43,343 nt of DNA from positions 1 to 43,343 of the IMG/VR virus record IMGVR_UViG_3300048918_000106; one strand, given 5' to 3'. The DNA comes from a virus. A program made the position numbers and the translations under genes. Below are positions 17,057 through 25,904 of this stretch, one piece after another. How positions within the stretch are numbered: position 1 is the stretch's first letter; every line of letters begins with the position of its first letter. Under the pieces are notes generated by a model. That model ran no database searches. It was not told the DNA's origin and worked only from the letters and a program-made list of their open reading frames with translations.

Positions 17057-17916
17057 GCACCACGTTTGCAGAAAAGACGCTGGAGCTGACGATAACATTG
17101 GGCGAAGGCGACTTTGGCGCAACTGCGGGGCCGACCGTCACTCTGTCCGGTTTGCGCATGCGCGCCGAGCTGGTGAACCCCGGCGGCGATTCAATGGGCA
17201 TGTTGCAAATCCGCGTTTGGGGTATGGACCCTAAAATGATGAACCGCCTTACGACCATTGGGCAAGTCAACCGCGCGATTCGGACGAAGAATTCGGTTTT
17301 GCTTGCGGCCGGTGATGTTGACGGCGCGTTGCATGGGGTGTTTCAAGGTACAATCTTTGACGCCTGGGCGGACTACAACAGCGCGCCCGAAGTTGCATTC
17401 AATGTGGTTGCGTATGCAGGTCTTGACCTCGCCGTTACCCCCGCGTCAGCGCTGAGCTTTAACGGTCCGGCAGACGTTGCAATGATCATGCAGAACATCG
17501 CCACCAAAGCCGGATTGGCGTTTGAAAACAACGGGGTTCAGGTGCAGCTATCGAATCCATATCTACCGGGCACGCCTCTTGCGCAAATCCGCGCGTGTGC
17601 TCGCGCCGCGAACATCCGGCACACGATTGACCGTGGCGTGTTGGCTATTTGGCCGAAAGACGGAAACCGCACCGGCAGCGTGCCGGTTATTTCGTCGGAT
17701 ACCGGAATGGTCGGATACCCCGCGTTGTCAAGCAAAGGGATGACCGTAACGACTCTGTTTAACCCTGAAATCGCGCTCGGTGCGGACGTTCAAATACAAA
17801 GCGAAATCCCGATGGCTTGCGGTAAATTCCGTGTGTTCAACGTCAGCCATATGCTTGCATGCCGCATGCCCGATGGCCCTTGGTTCTCCCGATTGGATTG
17901 CTACAATGTCGCTTGA
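17053..17916 (+). CDS. Baseplate hub protein (gp27/gpD-like)
   Basis: 287 aa. The N-terminal beta domain ([33 protein letters not shown]) and the later swap domain ([30 protein letters not shown], then [16 protein letters not shown]) follow tail hub proteins that link the tube to the spike. The position between plug and spike genes supports this. It overlaps the spike gene by 11 bp. Confidence 0.78.
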   Translation: MSTTFAEKTLELTITLGEGDFGATAGPTVTLSGLRMRAELVNPGGDSMGMLQIRVWGMDPKMMNRLTTIGQVNRAIRTKNSVLLAAGDVDGALHGVFQGTIFDAWADYNSAPEVAFNVVAYAGLDLAVTPASALSFNGPADVAMIMQNIATKAGLAFENNGVQVQLSNPYLPGTPLAQIRACARAANIRHTIDRGVLAIWPKDGNRTGSVPVISSDTGMVGYPALSSKGMTVTTLFNPEIALGADVQIQSEIPMACGKFRVFNVSHMLACRMPDGPWFSRLDCYNVA

Positions 17917-18604
17917 TAATTCAGCCGGCAGATACGGTCTTGAGGACGTTGAGGCTAAAACATCACAGTACAACGCGATCCGGTTCATTGTCGATCGCAT
18001 CTTAGATGCGCGCTGCCACGCGGCGCTTGTGCGCGTCGTCGCTGTTGGTAGCGGCACAGTTGACGTGCAGCCGATGGTCAACCAACTTGACGGCCAGAAC
18101 GTTCCGGTTCCGCATGGCGTCGTCCACGGGTTGCCGTACTTCATTTCGCAGGCAGGCGCAAACGCGGTGATCCTGACCCCCGAAAAAGGGGATGTTGGCC
18201 TCGCGGTGTTTGCGGACCGCGACATATCGTCAGTCAAGGCGACGCGCGATGTCGCAAACCCCGGCTCAATGCGCCGCGCCGATATGGCAGATGGCCTGTA
18301 TATCGGCGGGTTCCTAAATGGCGTGGCGTCGCAGTTTGTGCGCTTCACGCCGGACGGTATTGCAATCACCTCACCGCAAAAGATCACGCTTACTGCGCCG
18401 ACCGTTGAGCTGAATGCGTCCGACGCGGTTACGGTGACAACCCCGCAATTTACGGTTAATGGGGCGTCAACTTTTAACGGCCCCGTGAATGCGCCGAGTG
18501 ATACAATCACAGGTAACGAAGTTGTAGGCGGCGGTAAGACGCTCAGCACGCACAAGCACGACAAAGTTAAGTTCGGCACCGATATTAGCGGGGAACCTGT
18601 ATGA
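17906..18604 (+). CDS. Baseplate spike protein (gp138/gpV-like)
   Basis: 232 aa. The OB-fold-like N-terminal half (RCHAALVRVVAVGSGTVDVQ, MVNQLDGQNVPVPHGVVHGLPYF, GDVGLAVFADRDIS) matches Gp138_N spike proteins. The C-terminal half is short beta repeats (IAITSPQKITLTAPTVELNA) ending with STHKHDKVKFG, whose HxH pair could bind the tip metal ion seen in such spikes. It punctures the outer membrane. The ATG at 17906 is chosen over a long upstream extension that would overlap the hub gene. ATGA overlap with the next gene. Confidence 0.83.
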   Translation: MSLDNSAGRYGLEDVEAKTSQYNAIRFIVDRILDARCHAALVRVVAVGSGTVDVQPMVNQLDGQNVPVPHGVVHGLPYFISQAGANAVILTPEKGDVGLAVFADRDISSVKATRDVANPGSMRRADMADGLYIGGFLNGVASQFVRFTPDGIAITSPQKITLTAPTVELNASDAVTVTTPQFTVNGASTFNGPVNAPSDTITGNEVVGGGKTLSTHKHDKVKFGTDISGEPV

Positions 18605-18951
18605 GCGACACCCTTTTACTTGCACAGGATACGTGGGATTTAGTGCTCGACGCGAGCGGTAACATCGCGCGCGCATCGGCTCCGTACGCGATGGCACAGG
18701 ATGTGGCGAGCGCATGCCGCGTCTTCGCTGGCGAACTGTGGTATGACACGACACAGGGCGTCCCGTATAACAACATCCTGGCGCAGCGTCCGCCGCTGCA
18801 GTACATCAATGCGCAGCTTGAGCGCGCAGCGCTCACTGTGCCGGGTGTCGTCAAAGCGCGCTGTATTATTTCGGGTTTCACGGGCCGCAAGATGAGTGGT
18901 CAAATCCAAATCACGGATGCAACCGGAGCTGTCGCAAATGCCGAATTCTAG
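18601..18951 (+). CDS. Baseplate wedge protein (gpW/gp25-like)
   Basis: 116 aa. It matches the small gpW/gp25 wedge family: TLLLAQDTWDLVLDASGNIA, YAMAQDVASACRVFAGELWYDTTQGVPYNNIL, the LQYINAQLERAALTVPGVV helix and GQIQITDATG. It joins sheath to baseplate. It overlaps the spike gene by 4 bp and the J-like gene by 14 bp. Confidence 0.85.
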   Translation: MSDTLLLAQDTWDLVLDASGNIARASAPYAMAQDVASACRVFAGELWYDTTQGVPYNNILAQRPPLQYINAQLERAALTVPGVVKARCIISGFTGRKMSGQIQITDATGAVANAEF

Positions 18952-20134
18952 CGTACCTCGAATCACCTTCACGGCAACCGGCGTATCAGCCCCGGCTGAA
19001 TCCGACATCCTCGCGGGGGTGCAAGCGGATTTTAACGCTGCGTTTGGCGGCAACATGAACATGGCGTTGTCCACTTCGCAAGGCCAGTTGGCGACAACCG
19101 AGGCGGCGCTAATCAAAGCAAAAAACGACCTGTTTTTGCAGTTCGTGAACCAAATCGATCCGGCTACATCATTCGGCCGAATGCAAGACGCAATCGGCCG
19201 ACTGTACCAAATGGACCGCATAGCAGGGACACCGACGGTGGTGCAAGTAACGTGCAGCGGTTTGGCCGGCACGGTTATTCCCATCGGGATGCTCGTCCCG
19301 GATGTGGACGGCAACAAGTACGCATGCACTCAGGCCGGCACTATCGCGAGCAACGGGATGGTCACGCTGCCGTTTGCTGCCATCGTCAATGGTCCCACTC
19401 CGTGCGGCGCGGGTGCAATCACGACGATCTACCAAAGCATCATCGGCTTGGATAGCGTGACGAACGCGGCAGCAGGCGTACTCGGCACCCTGGTTGAAAG
19501 CCGCGCCGATTTTGAATTTCGCCGCCAACAATCGGTTGCAAAAAACGCGCTCGGCACCCTACAGGCAATCTATTCGGCGGTGTTCTCCGTCGCTGGCGTC
19601 ACGGATGCGTACGTTATCCAAAACGTCACCGACAACCCGGTTGTAAATGGCGCTATCACGCTGCTACCGCACTCGATTTATGCTTGCGCGTCGGGTGGTC
19701 TGGATGCCGACATCGCACAAGCAATTTTCCGTTCCCCGGTTGCCGGCGCTAACACCAATGGCAACACGAGCGTTATTGTGCAAGATGCATCGGGATATGC
19801 AAACCCGGTGCCGACATACGCTATTAAATTCCAGCGTCCGACCGACCTCACCATCGCATTCGCAATCACCGTGCAAAACTTGAGCGGTCAACCAAACTCG
19901 ACGCTCACCCCGTTGATTCAAAACGCTGTACTTAGCGCGTTTGCGGGCGGTGACGGCGGTCAACGTGCGCGCATCGGTTCAACGATTTTTGCAAGCCGCT
20001 TCTTTGCTGCTATCGCGAGCGCAGGCCCGCTAGCCATTATCTCCGCGCTAATCAACGGCGGTACATCGGTTGACGCCGGCATTGACCAGCGGCCGGTGCT
20101 GTCCGCATCGAATATTGCCGTATCTTTCGTCTAA
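18938..20134 (+). CDS. Baseplate J-like protein
   Basis: 398 aa. The wedge backbone of the baseplate, gpJ/gp6-like. The family pattern is visible: ILAGVQADFNAAFGGNMNMALSTSQGQL, DLFLQFVNQIDPATSFGRMQDAIGRLYQM, the LAGTVIPIGMLVPD domain, ESRADFEFRRQQSVAKNALG, and the final IASAGPLAIISALING strand region. The ATG at 18938 with GGAG nine bases upstream is chosen over an earlier GTG. Confidence 0.88.
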   Translation: MPNSSVPRITFTATGVSAPAESDILAGVQADFNAAFGGNMNMALSTSQGQLATTEAALIKAKNDLFLQFVNQIDPATSFGRMQDAIGRLYQMDRIAGTPTVVQVTCSGLAGTVIPIGMLVPDVDGNKYACTQAGTIASNGMVTLPFAAIVNGPTPCGAGAITTIYQSIIGLDSVTNAAAGVLGTLVESRADFEFRRQQSVAKNALGTLQAIYSAVFSVAGVTDAYVIQNVTDNPVVNGAITLLPHSIYACASGGLDADIAQAIFRSPVAGANTNGNTSVIVQDASGYANPVPTYAIKFQRPTDLTIAFAITVQNLSGQPNSTLTPLIQNAVLSAFAGGDGGQRARIGSTIFASRFFAAIASAGPLAIISALINGGTSVDAGIDQRPVLSASNIAVSFV

Positions 20135-20142
20135 GGTGACGC

Positions 20143-20766
20143 ATGGCTAACCCGCGCTACTTTGACAGCGATTACGTAACGGGTGTGCCGTTTTTTGACC
20201 CGGCGCAAACCATCGCAAGCCAATACCAGAACAGCCCAACGCTGCTTTCGCTGATCGAATCAATGCGGCAAAATCTGCTGCTCGATGACACCTTTGAAAA
20301 GTTCTACGAATACGTGTGGGACATCGACACGGCGCAAGGTTTTGGCCTTGACATCCTCGGCCGTGTGCTCAATATCCCCCGCCAGTTCAACGTGCCGGCA
20401 ATCTTCCCGTTCGACGCGCCAAGCGGCTTGCTAAGCCTGAACGACGACCAGTACCGGATTGTGTTGCGCGCAAAGGCCGCGACAAACATTAGCGTCGCGA
20501 GCATACCGGCAATCAACGCAGTGTTGCGGACACTGTTCGCCGGTCGCGGCAACGCCTATGTCGTCAACGTCGGCAACATGCATATGAGTTACTCGCTTTT
20601 ATTTGCAGTTACTGGCGTTGAATTTGGTATCATGCAGCAACAAGAGGCGTTGCCCGCGCCGGCCGCCGTGCAGATTGACGGCATCCAATCCGTTCAAAAC
20701 TATTTCGGCTTTGCGGAAGCCGGGTCATGGTCTACGTTCGGAGAAAACACTTTTGCATCTTACTGA
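20143..20766 (+). CDS. DUF2612 baseplate/tail protein
   Basis: 207 aa. The pattern QNSPTLLSLIESMRQNLL, VWDIDTAQGFGLDILGRVLNIPRQF, GLLSLNDDQYRIVLRAKAATNI and a late FGIMQQQEALPAPAAVQIDG is that of DUF2612 proteins. These follow J-like genes and play the gpI role of attaching tail fibres to the baseplate. A short gap with AAGGTGACGC precedes the ATG. Confidence 0.83.
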   Translation: MANPRYFDSDYVTGVPFFDPAQTIASQYQNSPTLLSLIESMRQNLLLDDTFEKFYEYVWDIDTAQGFGLDILGRVLNIPRQFNVPAIFPFDAPSGLLSLNDDQYRIVLRAKAATNISVASIPAINAVLRTLFAGRGNAYVVNVGNMHMSYSLLFAVTGVEFGIMQQQEALPAPAAVQIDGIQSVQNYFGFAEAGSWSTFGENTFASY

Positions 20767-20775
20767 GGCTGAGTT

Positions 20776-21966
20776 ATGCCAACACCAGTGATCAAGCCAA
20801 CAACCATCGTTGAGCCTTTTGCGCTCAATGGTCAGAAGAACGTCATACCGACGACTACGGCAACGCCGGGTGCCGCATCGCTTGACCAGGGCTTTCCGGC
20901 GCTGACGATGACGCCCGTTCAACAAGGCGGCGTGCCGCCGAGTGGGCGCGACTTCAACGGCATTTTGAACCTGATCACGCAACACATTGTGTGGGCCAAC
21001 GCGGGGTGCCGGTACACGTTTGATGCGGCGCTCGCGGCGTTCATCGGCGGCTATCCCGTGGGTGCGGTGTTGCAATCGGATGACGGTGCGTCAAGCTACG
21101 TAAATATGTCGGCCAACAACTCGGCCAACTTCAACACGGACCCGTCGCAAATCGGCGTTACGTGGATGCCTTTTGGCGGCGCTGCTGTCAACCCGAGCAA
21201 TACAACGACGATTGCCACAACGGGTGGCACAACCGTGTTGACTGGCAAGCAGGCGGCAAGCGGCGTAATCAAGGTTACGGGCACGCTTGTGAGCAACGCT
21301 AACGTCATTTTCCCGGCGGGCATGTCGCGCCCGTGGACGATCATCAACGCCACGTCCGGAGCGTTCACCGTGAACGTCGCACCGAGCGGCGGAACAAGCG
21401 TCAGCGTCGCGCAAAGTACACGCAACATCGTTATCAGCGACGGCGCGGTGATGAGCTACGCGCAGACCGACGCGCCGACGCAGACGGCCGGCGACAACTC
21501 AACCAGGATTGCAAATACTGCGTTTGTTGGATCAGCCATCGCTACGGCTATTGCTGCGGCGCTCATCAACACGGTGTTGACCGGCACACCAACCGCACCG
21601 ACGCGACCGCCCAACGACAACTCAACCAAGCTCGCAACCACGGCTTACACGGATGCTGCCGTTGCCACGTTGTCGGCGCTGGTGGCCGGCTCATCCCCTG
21701 CATACTACACCGCGAATTTTACGGCTGGCCCCACGGGCGATTTTTGGGTCAACACATCGGCGGGTCCATTTACGCTGACTCTACCCGATCCACCGAATGG
21801 CGCGAATCCAATCCGCGTGCAGGACGTTTCGGCAACGTGGGGCATGAACGCGCTCACCATCAATCCTGGAACAAAAACCATCCTCGGTGACACGTCGCTA
21901 ATTTGCGACCGGAGCGGCGAGGCAATCGAATTGTGGTACGACGGATCAACCTGGAGGGTCGTCTAA
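20776..21966 (+). CDS. Tail fibre protein
   Basis: 396 aa. The N-terminus (PFALNGQKNVIP, ASLDQGFPALTMTP, GGVPPSGRDFNGILNLITQH) is the conserved baseplate-attachment part of many phage fibres. The middle has two copies of a DNSTR/KIANTAFV-type fibre repeat (GDNSTRIANTAFVGSAIATA near 240; NDNSTKLATTAYTDAAVATL near 282). The C-terminal ~90 residues form a beta domain (FTLTLPDPPNGANPIRVQDV). The next gene, two bases on, is probably its adhesin tip. Confidence 0.85.
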   Translation: MPTPVIKPTTIVEPFALNGQKNVIPTTTATPGAASLDQGFPALTMTPVQQGGVPPSGRDFNGILNLITQHIVWANAGCRYTFDAALAAFIGGYPVGAVLQSDDGASSYVNMSANNSANFNTDPSQIGVTWMPFGGAAVNPSNTTTIATTGGTTVLTGKQAASGVIKVTGTLVSNANVIFPAGMSRPWTIINATSGAFTVNVAPSGGTSVSVAQSTRNIVISDGAVMSYAQTDAPTQTAGDNSTRIANTAFVGSAIATAIAAALINTVLTGTPTAPTRPPNDNSTKLATTAYTDAAVATLSALVAGSSPAYYTANFTAGPTGDFWVNTSAGPFTLTLPDPPNGANPIRVQDVSATWGMNALTINPGTKTILGDTSLICDRSGEAIELWYDGSTWRVV

Positions 21967-21967
21967 A

Positions 21968-22888
21968 ATGTTACTCAGTGATGTCATTGGGCGTACCGCG
22001 CTCAGCAATGTATCTATCAATAATCCACCCGCCGGATTCATGGGTCTGTTCGGTCGCGGCGGCTATCAGGTGTTTGGTGTTCCTGGCACCTTCACCTTTA
22101 CCGTTCCGTCTGGTATCACCAAGATTCGCGGGCGCACGGTTGGTGCCGGCGGCGGTTCTTCAACATCGGGTTCAAGTGCCGGCGGTGGTGGTGGCGGATT
22201 TGCGCTCGGCGAATTTACCGTTACCCCCGGTCAAACTATAACCGTCACGGTTGGAGCCGGCGGCGGAGTGAACACCGCTGGCGGCACATCGTCAATTGGC
22301 GCACTTTTGTCCGCAACGGGTGGTGGTGGTGGCGCAGGCACATCAGGCGGTGCCGGCGGCGTCGGTACGGGCGGTTACATACAGGCGTCAGGTGGTGCAG
22401 GCGGTGCCGCCGGCAGCAGTACGGGCGGCGGTGGTGGCGCAGGATCGCAACTCGGCGTTGGTGGTTCTGGTGGTGCCGGCACAACTGTCACAGGTGGCGG
22501 CGGGGGCGTTGGTGGCGGTGCTGGTGGAACTGGCACGAATAACGGCGGAGGTTCGCCGTTTGGTGCAGCCTCTGCACTCGGCGCACCAAACATTCTCGGC
22601 TTGACCGGGGGTACTGCGAACCCAATAAATGCGTCGCTGCGGTTTCCATTCGACGGCTTTGTTGGGGGCGGCGGTGCGGCTGGTAGCGGTGCCTCGGGCA
22701 CCACAGGCGGCATTGGCGGTGGTGGCGGTGGCGGCAGCGCAGGCTCGCCGGGTACTAGCGGCGGCGTTGGTGGCGGCGCTAGTGGTGGCGGTGGCGTTGG
22801 TCCTACTGGCGGTATCGGCGGTGGCGGTGGTGGTGGCAGCACTGGCGCAGGCTTCGGCGGCCCCGGCATTGTTGTGATCGAATACTAA
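21968..22888 (+). CDS. Glycine-rich tail fibre adhesin
   Basis: 306 aa. After an N-terminal ~60 residues (FGVPGTFTFTVPSGITKIRG) the protein is dominated by glycine-rich runs (GGGGGGFALGEFTVTPGQTI; later GGGG motifs to the end) separated by short variable loops. This is the style of phage glycine-rich receptor-binding tips such as T-even gp38-type adhesins. It probably decides host range with the fibre gene just upstream. The repeated GGT/GGC codons make it prone to recombination. It ends FGGPGIVVIEY, as similar fibre proteins do. Confidence 0.8.
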   Translation: MLLSDVIGRTALSNVSINNPPAGFMGLFGRGGYQVFGVPGTFTFTVPSGITKIRGRTVGAGGGSSTSGSSAGGGGGGFALGEFTVTPGQTITVTVGAGGGVNTAGGTSSIGALLSATGGGGGAGTSGGAGGVGTGGYIQASGGAGGAAGSSTGGGGGAGSQLGVGGSGGAGTTVTGGGGGVGGGAGGTGTNNGGGSPFGAASALGAPNILGLTGGTANPINASLRFPFDGFVGGGGAAGSGASGTTGGIGGGGGGGSAGSPGTSGGVGGGASGGGGVGPTGGIGGGGGGGSTGAGFGGPGIVVIEY

Positions 22889-22899
22889 AAGGTGACGTG

Positions 22900-23343
22900 A
22901 TGACTAAGTACGCACGTATTGTTGATGGCCGCGCGGTTGACGTGGTGGATACCGACCCGGCCGAATTGTTCCATCCCGAGGTGGCAGAGCAATTCATCAC
23001 CGTGCCGGATGACACGAGCACGAGTGATCATTTCGACGGCGAAGCCTGGACGAAGTACGTCCCGCCTGAGCTGCCGGCCGTGCTGCCAGTGCCGCCGGTT
23101 GTCACGCCGCCCGAGTTCAAGTTGCTGATCCTGGACGAGCTGCCGGAAATCATGGAAGCGGCTCAGACCGACATTAAGATAGCGGCCTTTATGGAGGTTG
23201 TGAACGACCCCCGATTAACCGAAGTCGATTTGTCGTTGAAGTCTGTTCAAAATGGGTTAAAGTATTGCCTGAAACAAATCGGGCGTACGGATACCGTCAT
23301 TTCCGAGCGCATGGACGAAATTCTAAGCGGGAAATGGTCTTGA
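22900..23343 (+). CDS. Tail fibre-associated hypothetical protein
   Basis: 147 aa. The first ~50 residues (YARIVDGRAVDVVDTDPAELFHPEV) resemble the start of phage tail-fibre assembly or tail-tip proteins. A Pro/Val-rich linker (ELPAVLPVPPVVTPPEF) then leads to a helical C-terminal domain. The ATG at 22900 is used; a GTG directly before it is also possible. It lies between adhesin and holin, a frequent place for fibre chaperones. Confidence 0.65.
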   Translation: MTKYARIVDGRAVDVVDTDPAELFHPEVAEQFITVPDDTSTSDHFDGEAWTKYVPPELPAVLPVPPVVTPPEFKLLILDELPEIMEAAQTDIKIAAFMEVVNDPRLTEVDLSLKSVQNGLKYCLKQIGRTDTVISERMDEILSGKWS

Positions 23344-23345
23344 AA

Positions 23346-23681
23346 ATGGATATTCAACCCAAGCCGAGCGTCATCACCGCATTTGCTGATTGGTCAACAT
23401 GGGCGGTGATGACGGCGATTTCGCTACTCGGCGGGTTCGCATCCTTTTACCAGAAAATGAAAAACGGACACGTCCGGGTTTGGAACTTAACCGAGCTAAT
23501 CGGAGAGCTGACAATATCGGCGTTCGTCGGTATTGTATTCTTCAACCTGTGCCAGCATTACGGCATCGACCTGAATATGACCGTCGCGATTGTCGGTATC
23601 AGTTCTCACATGGGTACGAAAGCAATCATGTTGTGCGAGCGCGCGCTATCGGCCCGATTCCCAACACCCCCAAAGGATTGA
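23346..23681 (+). CDS. Holin
   Basis: 111 aa. Three hydrophobic segments (WAVMTAISLLGGFASF near 18-33; LIGELTISAFVGIVFFNLC near 50-68; NMTVAIVGISSHMGTKAIML near 77-96) separated by short polar loops fit the LydA/holin superfamily III pattern, including RVWNLTELIGE before the second segment. It should permeabilise the inner membrane for the endolysin encoded next. The ATG at 23346 is preferred over an upstream overlapping start. Confidence 0.8.
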   Translation: MDIQPKPSVITAFADWSTWAVMTAISLLGGFASFYQKMKNGHVRVWNLTELIGELTISAFVGIVFFNLCQHYGIDLNMTVAIVGISSHMGTKAIMLCERALSARFPTPPKD

Positions 23682-23683
23682 CT

Positions 23684-24136
23684 ATGGACAACGCAGACAA
23701 ATTCATTGCGCAGATTGCGCCAGCAGCCCAAGCGGCACAGCGTACGAGCGGTATCCCGGCATCCTTCCACATTGCACAAGCCGCGTTGGAATCCGCCTGG
23801 GGCACGCGCGCAATCGGCTGCAACCTGTTCGGCGTCAAGGCTGATCCGTCGTGGGGCACCAAGCCGGTCACGATGGTGCCAACGCATGAGCACATCAACG
23901 GGCGCTATGTCGCCATCACGGCGGCATTTCGCTGCTATGCGTCGTGGGACGAATCGTTTGCGGACCACATCAAGTTTTACAAGCGCAACCCGCGCTATGC
24001 GCCGTGCTTCCGCGAAACGACGCCGGAAGGCTGGGCGCACGCCGTGCAGGTTGCCGGCTACAGCACCGATCCGAACTACGCCAAGGTGCTGTGCGACATC
24101 ATCAATGGCCGCAAACTCAAACGCTTTGACGTGTGA
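23684..24136 (+). CDS. Endolysin, GH73 glucosaminidase-like
   Basis: 150 aa. PASFHIAQAALESAWGTRAIG (residues ~25-45) is the core of FlgJ-like GH73 N-acetylglucosaminidases, with Glu36 the probable general acid. CNLFGVKADPSWG and the helical SWDESFADHIKFYKRNPRYA region fit too. No signal peptide, so it relies on the holin. It starts two bases after the holin stop. The small single-domain form is usual for Gram-negative phages. Confidence 0.88.
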   Translation: MDNADKFIAQIAPAAQAAQRTSGIPASFHIAQAALESAWGTRAIGCNLFGVKADPSWGTKPVTMVPTHEHINGRYVAITAAFRCYASWDESFADHIKFYKRNPRYAPCFRETTPEGWAHAVQVAGYSTDPNYAKVLCDIINGRKLKRFDV

Positions 24137-24138
24137 CC

Positions 24139-24498
24139 ATGGACATCATTGCGCACATCGTTGACGCCGCCAAGGGTAAGCATCCAATCAACCATCCGCG
24201 CTCGTCGCGCTGGCCAACCGTACGCAAAGCGCACCTCGCTGCCAACCCGAATTGCGCTGCCTGTGGCGGCTCGGACAAGCTGGAGGTGCATCACGTCGCG
24301 CCGTTCCATCTGCACCCTGAGCTGGAGCTGGACCCGAACAACCTTGTAACCCTGTGCGAGTCGCTGCGCAACGGCGTCAACTGTCATTTGCTGTTCGGAC
24401 ACCTCGGCAATTTCCGCAGCCTCAACACAACCGTGGGTGCCGACTCGGCCGCATGGCTGGTGAAGCTGCAAACCCGCCCCATCCACCAATCGGAGTGA
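24139..24498 (+). CDS. HNH-type nuclease-like protein in the lysis cassette
   Basis: 119 aa. A zinc/HNH layout is visible: CAAC at residues 39-42, LEVHHVAPF with the paired His at 51-52, DPNNLVTLC with Asn68 and Cys73, and NCH at 82-83. This is the CxxC...HH...N...C..H order of HNH endonucleases. It sits in frame with the lysis genes, unlike a free-standing homing endonuclease flanked by spacers. A packaging-linked or DNA-nicking role is possible, as is a homing element. The ATG is two bases after the endolysin stop. Confidence 0.75.
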   Translation: MDIIAHIVDAAKGKHPINHPRSSRWPTVRKAHLAANPNCAACGGSDKLEVHHVAPFHLHPELELDPNNLVTLCESLRNGVNCHLLFGHLGNFRSLNTTVGADSAAWLVKLQTRPIHQSE

Positions 24499-24501
24499 CA
24501 C

Positions 24502-24810
24502 ATGAAAAAGCTCGCATCCGTGGTACTGGCCGCCTTGCTCGTCGGCTGCGCATCAACGCAACCTGTCCAGGTCAATTACGCGCAGGCGTGCGCGGCATAC
24601 GGCGCAGGCTTTGCGACCGCACTGGAGCTGCGCAAGGCCGGAAAACTCAACCAAGCGCAGATTGCGCAAATTTCGATGCTCGATGCGCAAGTGACGCCGA
24701 TTTGCACCGGCAATCTGCCGGCTGACTCGGACGCGGCAACGCAGCAAGTTGTAGCCGCCGTCACGACCTTGGCCGTCATCGAGGCTATCACGAAAGGCGG
24801 TGCCCAATGA
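24502..24810 (+). CDS. Small lipoprotein in the lysis cassette
   Basis: 102 aa. MKKLASVVLAALLVGCASTQ is a clear lipoprotein signal with lipobox LVGC and modified Cys16. The +2 residue is Ala, so sorting to the outer membrane is likely. The mature chain is a helical, Ala/Gln-rich domain with two further cysteines. The placement after the endolysin suggests an outer-membrane spanin or lysis accessory, but the usual Pro-rich o-spanin shape is absent. ATGA overlap with the next gene. Confidence 0.7.
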   Translation: MKKLASVVLAALLVGCASTQPVQVNYAQACAAYGAGFATALELRKAGKLNQAQIAQISMLDAQVTPICTGNLPADSDAATQQVVAAVTTLAVIEAITKGGAQ

Positions 24811-25055
24811 ATACGCTCACAACCGCCGCACAGGCTGCCGGCGCTGCTGGTGTGATGGCAGCAACCAACCCCAAGGCGGCCGCTATCGTGGCTCTCGCGC
24901 CGCTGGTGGTGCAGTTCCTCGATAGCGCAACCAAGTTGCAACAGGCCGGCGTGATTCCGCCTGAACAGCTCGCCGCGCTGTTTGCGAGCATCGGGCAAGG
25001 CGTGCAGAAGACGCACGACGAATGGGCGGCAATGGACGCGGCGGGGGTAAAATGA
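24807..25055 (+). CDS. Small hydrophobic-core protein in the lysis cassette
   Basis: 82 aa. An Ala-rich N-terminus with a hydrophobic stretch around 25-40 (AAAIVALAPLVVQFL) is followed by an amphipathic helical tail (SATKLQQAGVIPPEQLAALF). It may be a weak membrane helix or a soluble helical bundle. It starts within the lipoprotein stop and ends within the DUF1353 start. If a spanin pair exists here, this is the inner-membrane candidate, but the case is weak. Confidence 0.6.
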   Translation: MNTLTTAAQAAGAAGVMAATNPKAAAIVALAPLVVQFLDSATKLQQAGVIPPEQLAALFASIGQGVQKTHDEWAAMDAAGVK

Positions 25056-25432
25056 ATCCTTACTTTATCGGCAACCTGGACACGCGGCTTATCAACGATG
25101 ACCGGGCGGGCCTGTCAGAACTTCTCGCGGAATTCGGCTTCTATTCTGCCAAACTCAAGCGGAAATTCACCGCGCCCATTGGGTTCCGAACGGATTTTTG
25201 CAGCGTGCCGCGCGTGCCGTTGGCGTACACAATCCTGGGCAACCGTGCGCGCAAAACCGGGACAATCCACGACTGGCTGTACACGTCTCACGAAGTCACG
25301 CGCGAAGAAGCCGACGAGCTGCTACGCGAAATGCTGGTCATCAACGGCGTGAGTGCGTGCGAGGCGGAGGAATTCTACCTTGCTGTGCGCGCATTCGGCG
25401 GCTCGCATTGGGAACCGGCCGCAGCCGCATAG
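25052..25432 (+). CDS. DUF1353 protein
   Basis: 126 aa. The pattern FTAPIGFRTDFCSVPRVP, then ARKTGTIHDWLYTSHEVTREEADELLREML is the DUF1353 family, with conserved Asp (TDF) and His-Asp (HDWLY) residues. The family is common in phages at the end of lysis regions and its role is unknown. The ATG at 25052 overlaps the previous stop (ATGA). It is the last late gene. Its 3' end overlaps a leftward gene by 58 bp. Confidence 0.8.
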   Translation: MNPYFIGNLDTRLINDDRAGLSELLAEFGFYSAKLKRKFTAPIGFRTDFCSVPRVPLAYTILGNRARKTGTIHDWLYTSHEVTREEADELLREMLVINGVSACEAEEFYLAVRAFGGSHWEPAAAA

Positions 25433-25707
25433 TCCCGCTTTGCCAACCCGTACGCAACCTGAAACCACGTCCAGGCCGTACGGGTTTCAAACGACATATA
25501 CTCGTCGCCATTACGACCTATGCCGATCCCCGCCTTGACCGCGTGAACCTCAAAGCGCCTGCGTAGCGCGGTGGTGTTCTCCGTGCGCTTGCTGACGCCT
25601 TCTTTGCCGCAGCGAGGCGGCTCAGGATCGTTGGTATCCCATTGCAAGCCGCAACGACCACACATCGTGGTGTCGCCGGCTTGATACGCCTCGCATGCGG
25701 GCTTCAT
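25375..25707 (-). CDS. Zinc-ribbon hypothetical protein
   Basis: 110 aa, running toward the late operon and overlapping its last gene by 58 bp tail to tail. A zinc-ribbon start (MCGRCGLQWDTNDPEPPRCG, residues 15-34) is followed by FEVHAVKAGIGIGRNGDEYM and ETRTAWTWFQVAYGLAKR. I recognise the style of early phage hypothetical proteins but no function. The ATG at 25707 is used because it touches the upstream gene's stop; an earlier start would overlap that gene. Confidence 0.58.
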   Translation of the reverse strand: MKPACEAYQAGDTTMCGRCGLQWDTNDPEPPRCGKEGVSKRTENTTALRRRFEVHAVKAGIGIGRNGDEYMSFETRTAWTWFQVAYGLAKRDYAAAAGSQCEPPNARTAR

Positions 25708-25904
25708 CACACTACCCCGTAAGCGTGAAGCACCCTGTAGAGCCAATACAGGCCGTACAGGCCGCCAACGCCCCATGGGATGAGCCTAGTACCAGGAAGC
25801 TCGCGCGGCCCCCTGTCAAGCTCTGCATACGGCCCGAAAGCCTCATTGAGCGTGCGCGGGTGGCGGTCGCCGTGGAACTTGCTGGGGATGTCGTGGCGAT
25901 TCAT
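25707..25904 (-). CDS. Small hypothetical protein with a C-terminal hydrophobic helix
   Basis: 65 aa. A polar, basic N-terminal half (MNRHDIPSKFHGDRHPRTLN) is followed by a Gly/Leu/Tyr-rich segment (IPWGVGGLYGLYWLYRVLHA) that could enter a membrane. The stop shares a base with the next gene's start, and its start overlaps the stop of a possible upstream miniprotein (ATGA), which supports a translated operon. Function unknown. Confidence 0.5.
   Translation of the reverse strand: MNRHDIPSKFHGDRHPRTLNEAFGPYAELDRGPRELPGTRLIPWGVGGLYGLYWLYRVLHAYGVV

Noticed and set aside
22375-22869. 164-aa proline-rich ORF on the minus strand
   Set aside because: Mirror image of the glycine codons in the tail adhesin, so a composition artefact.
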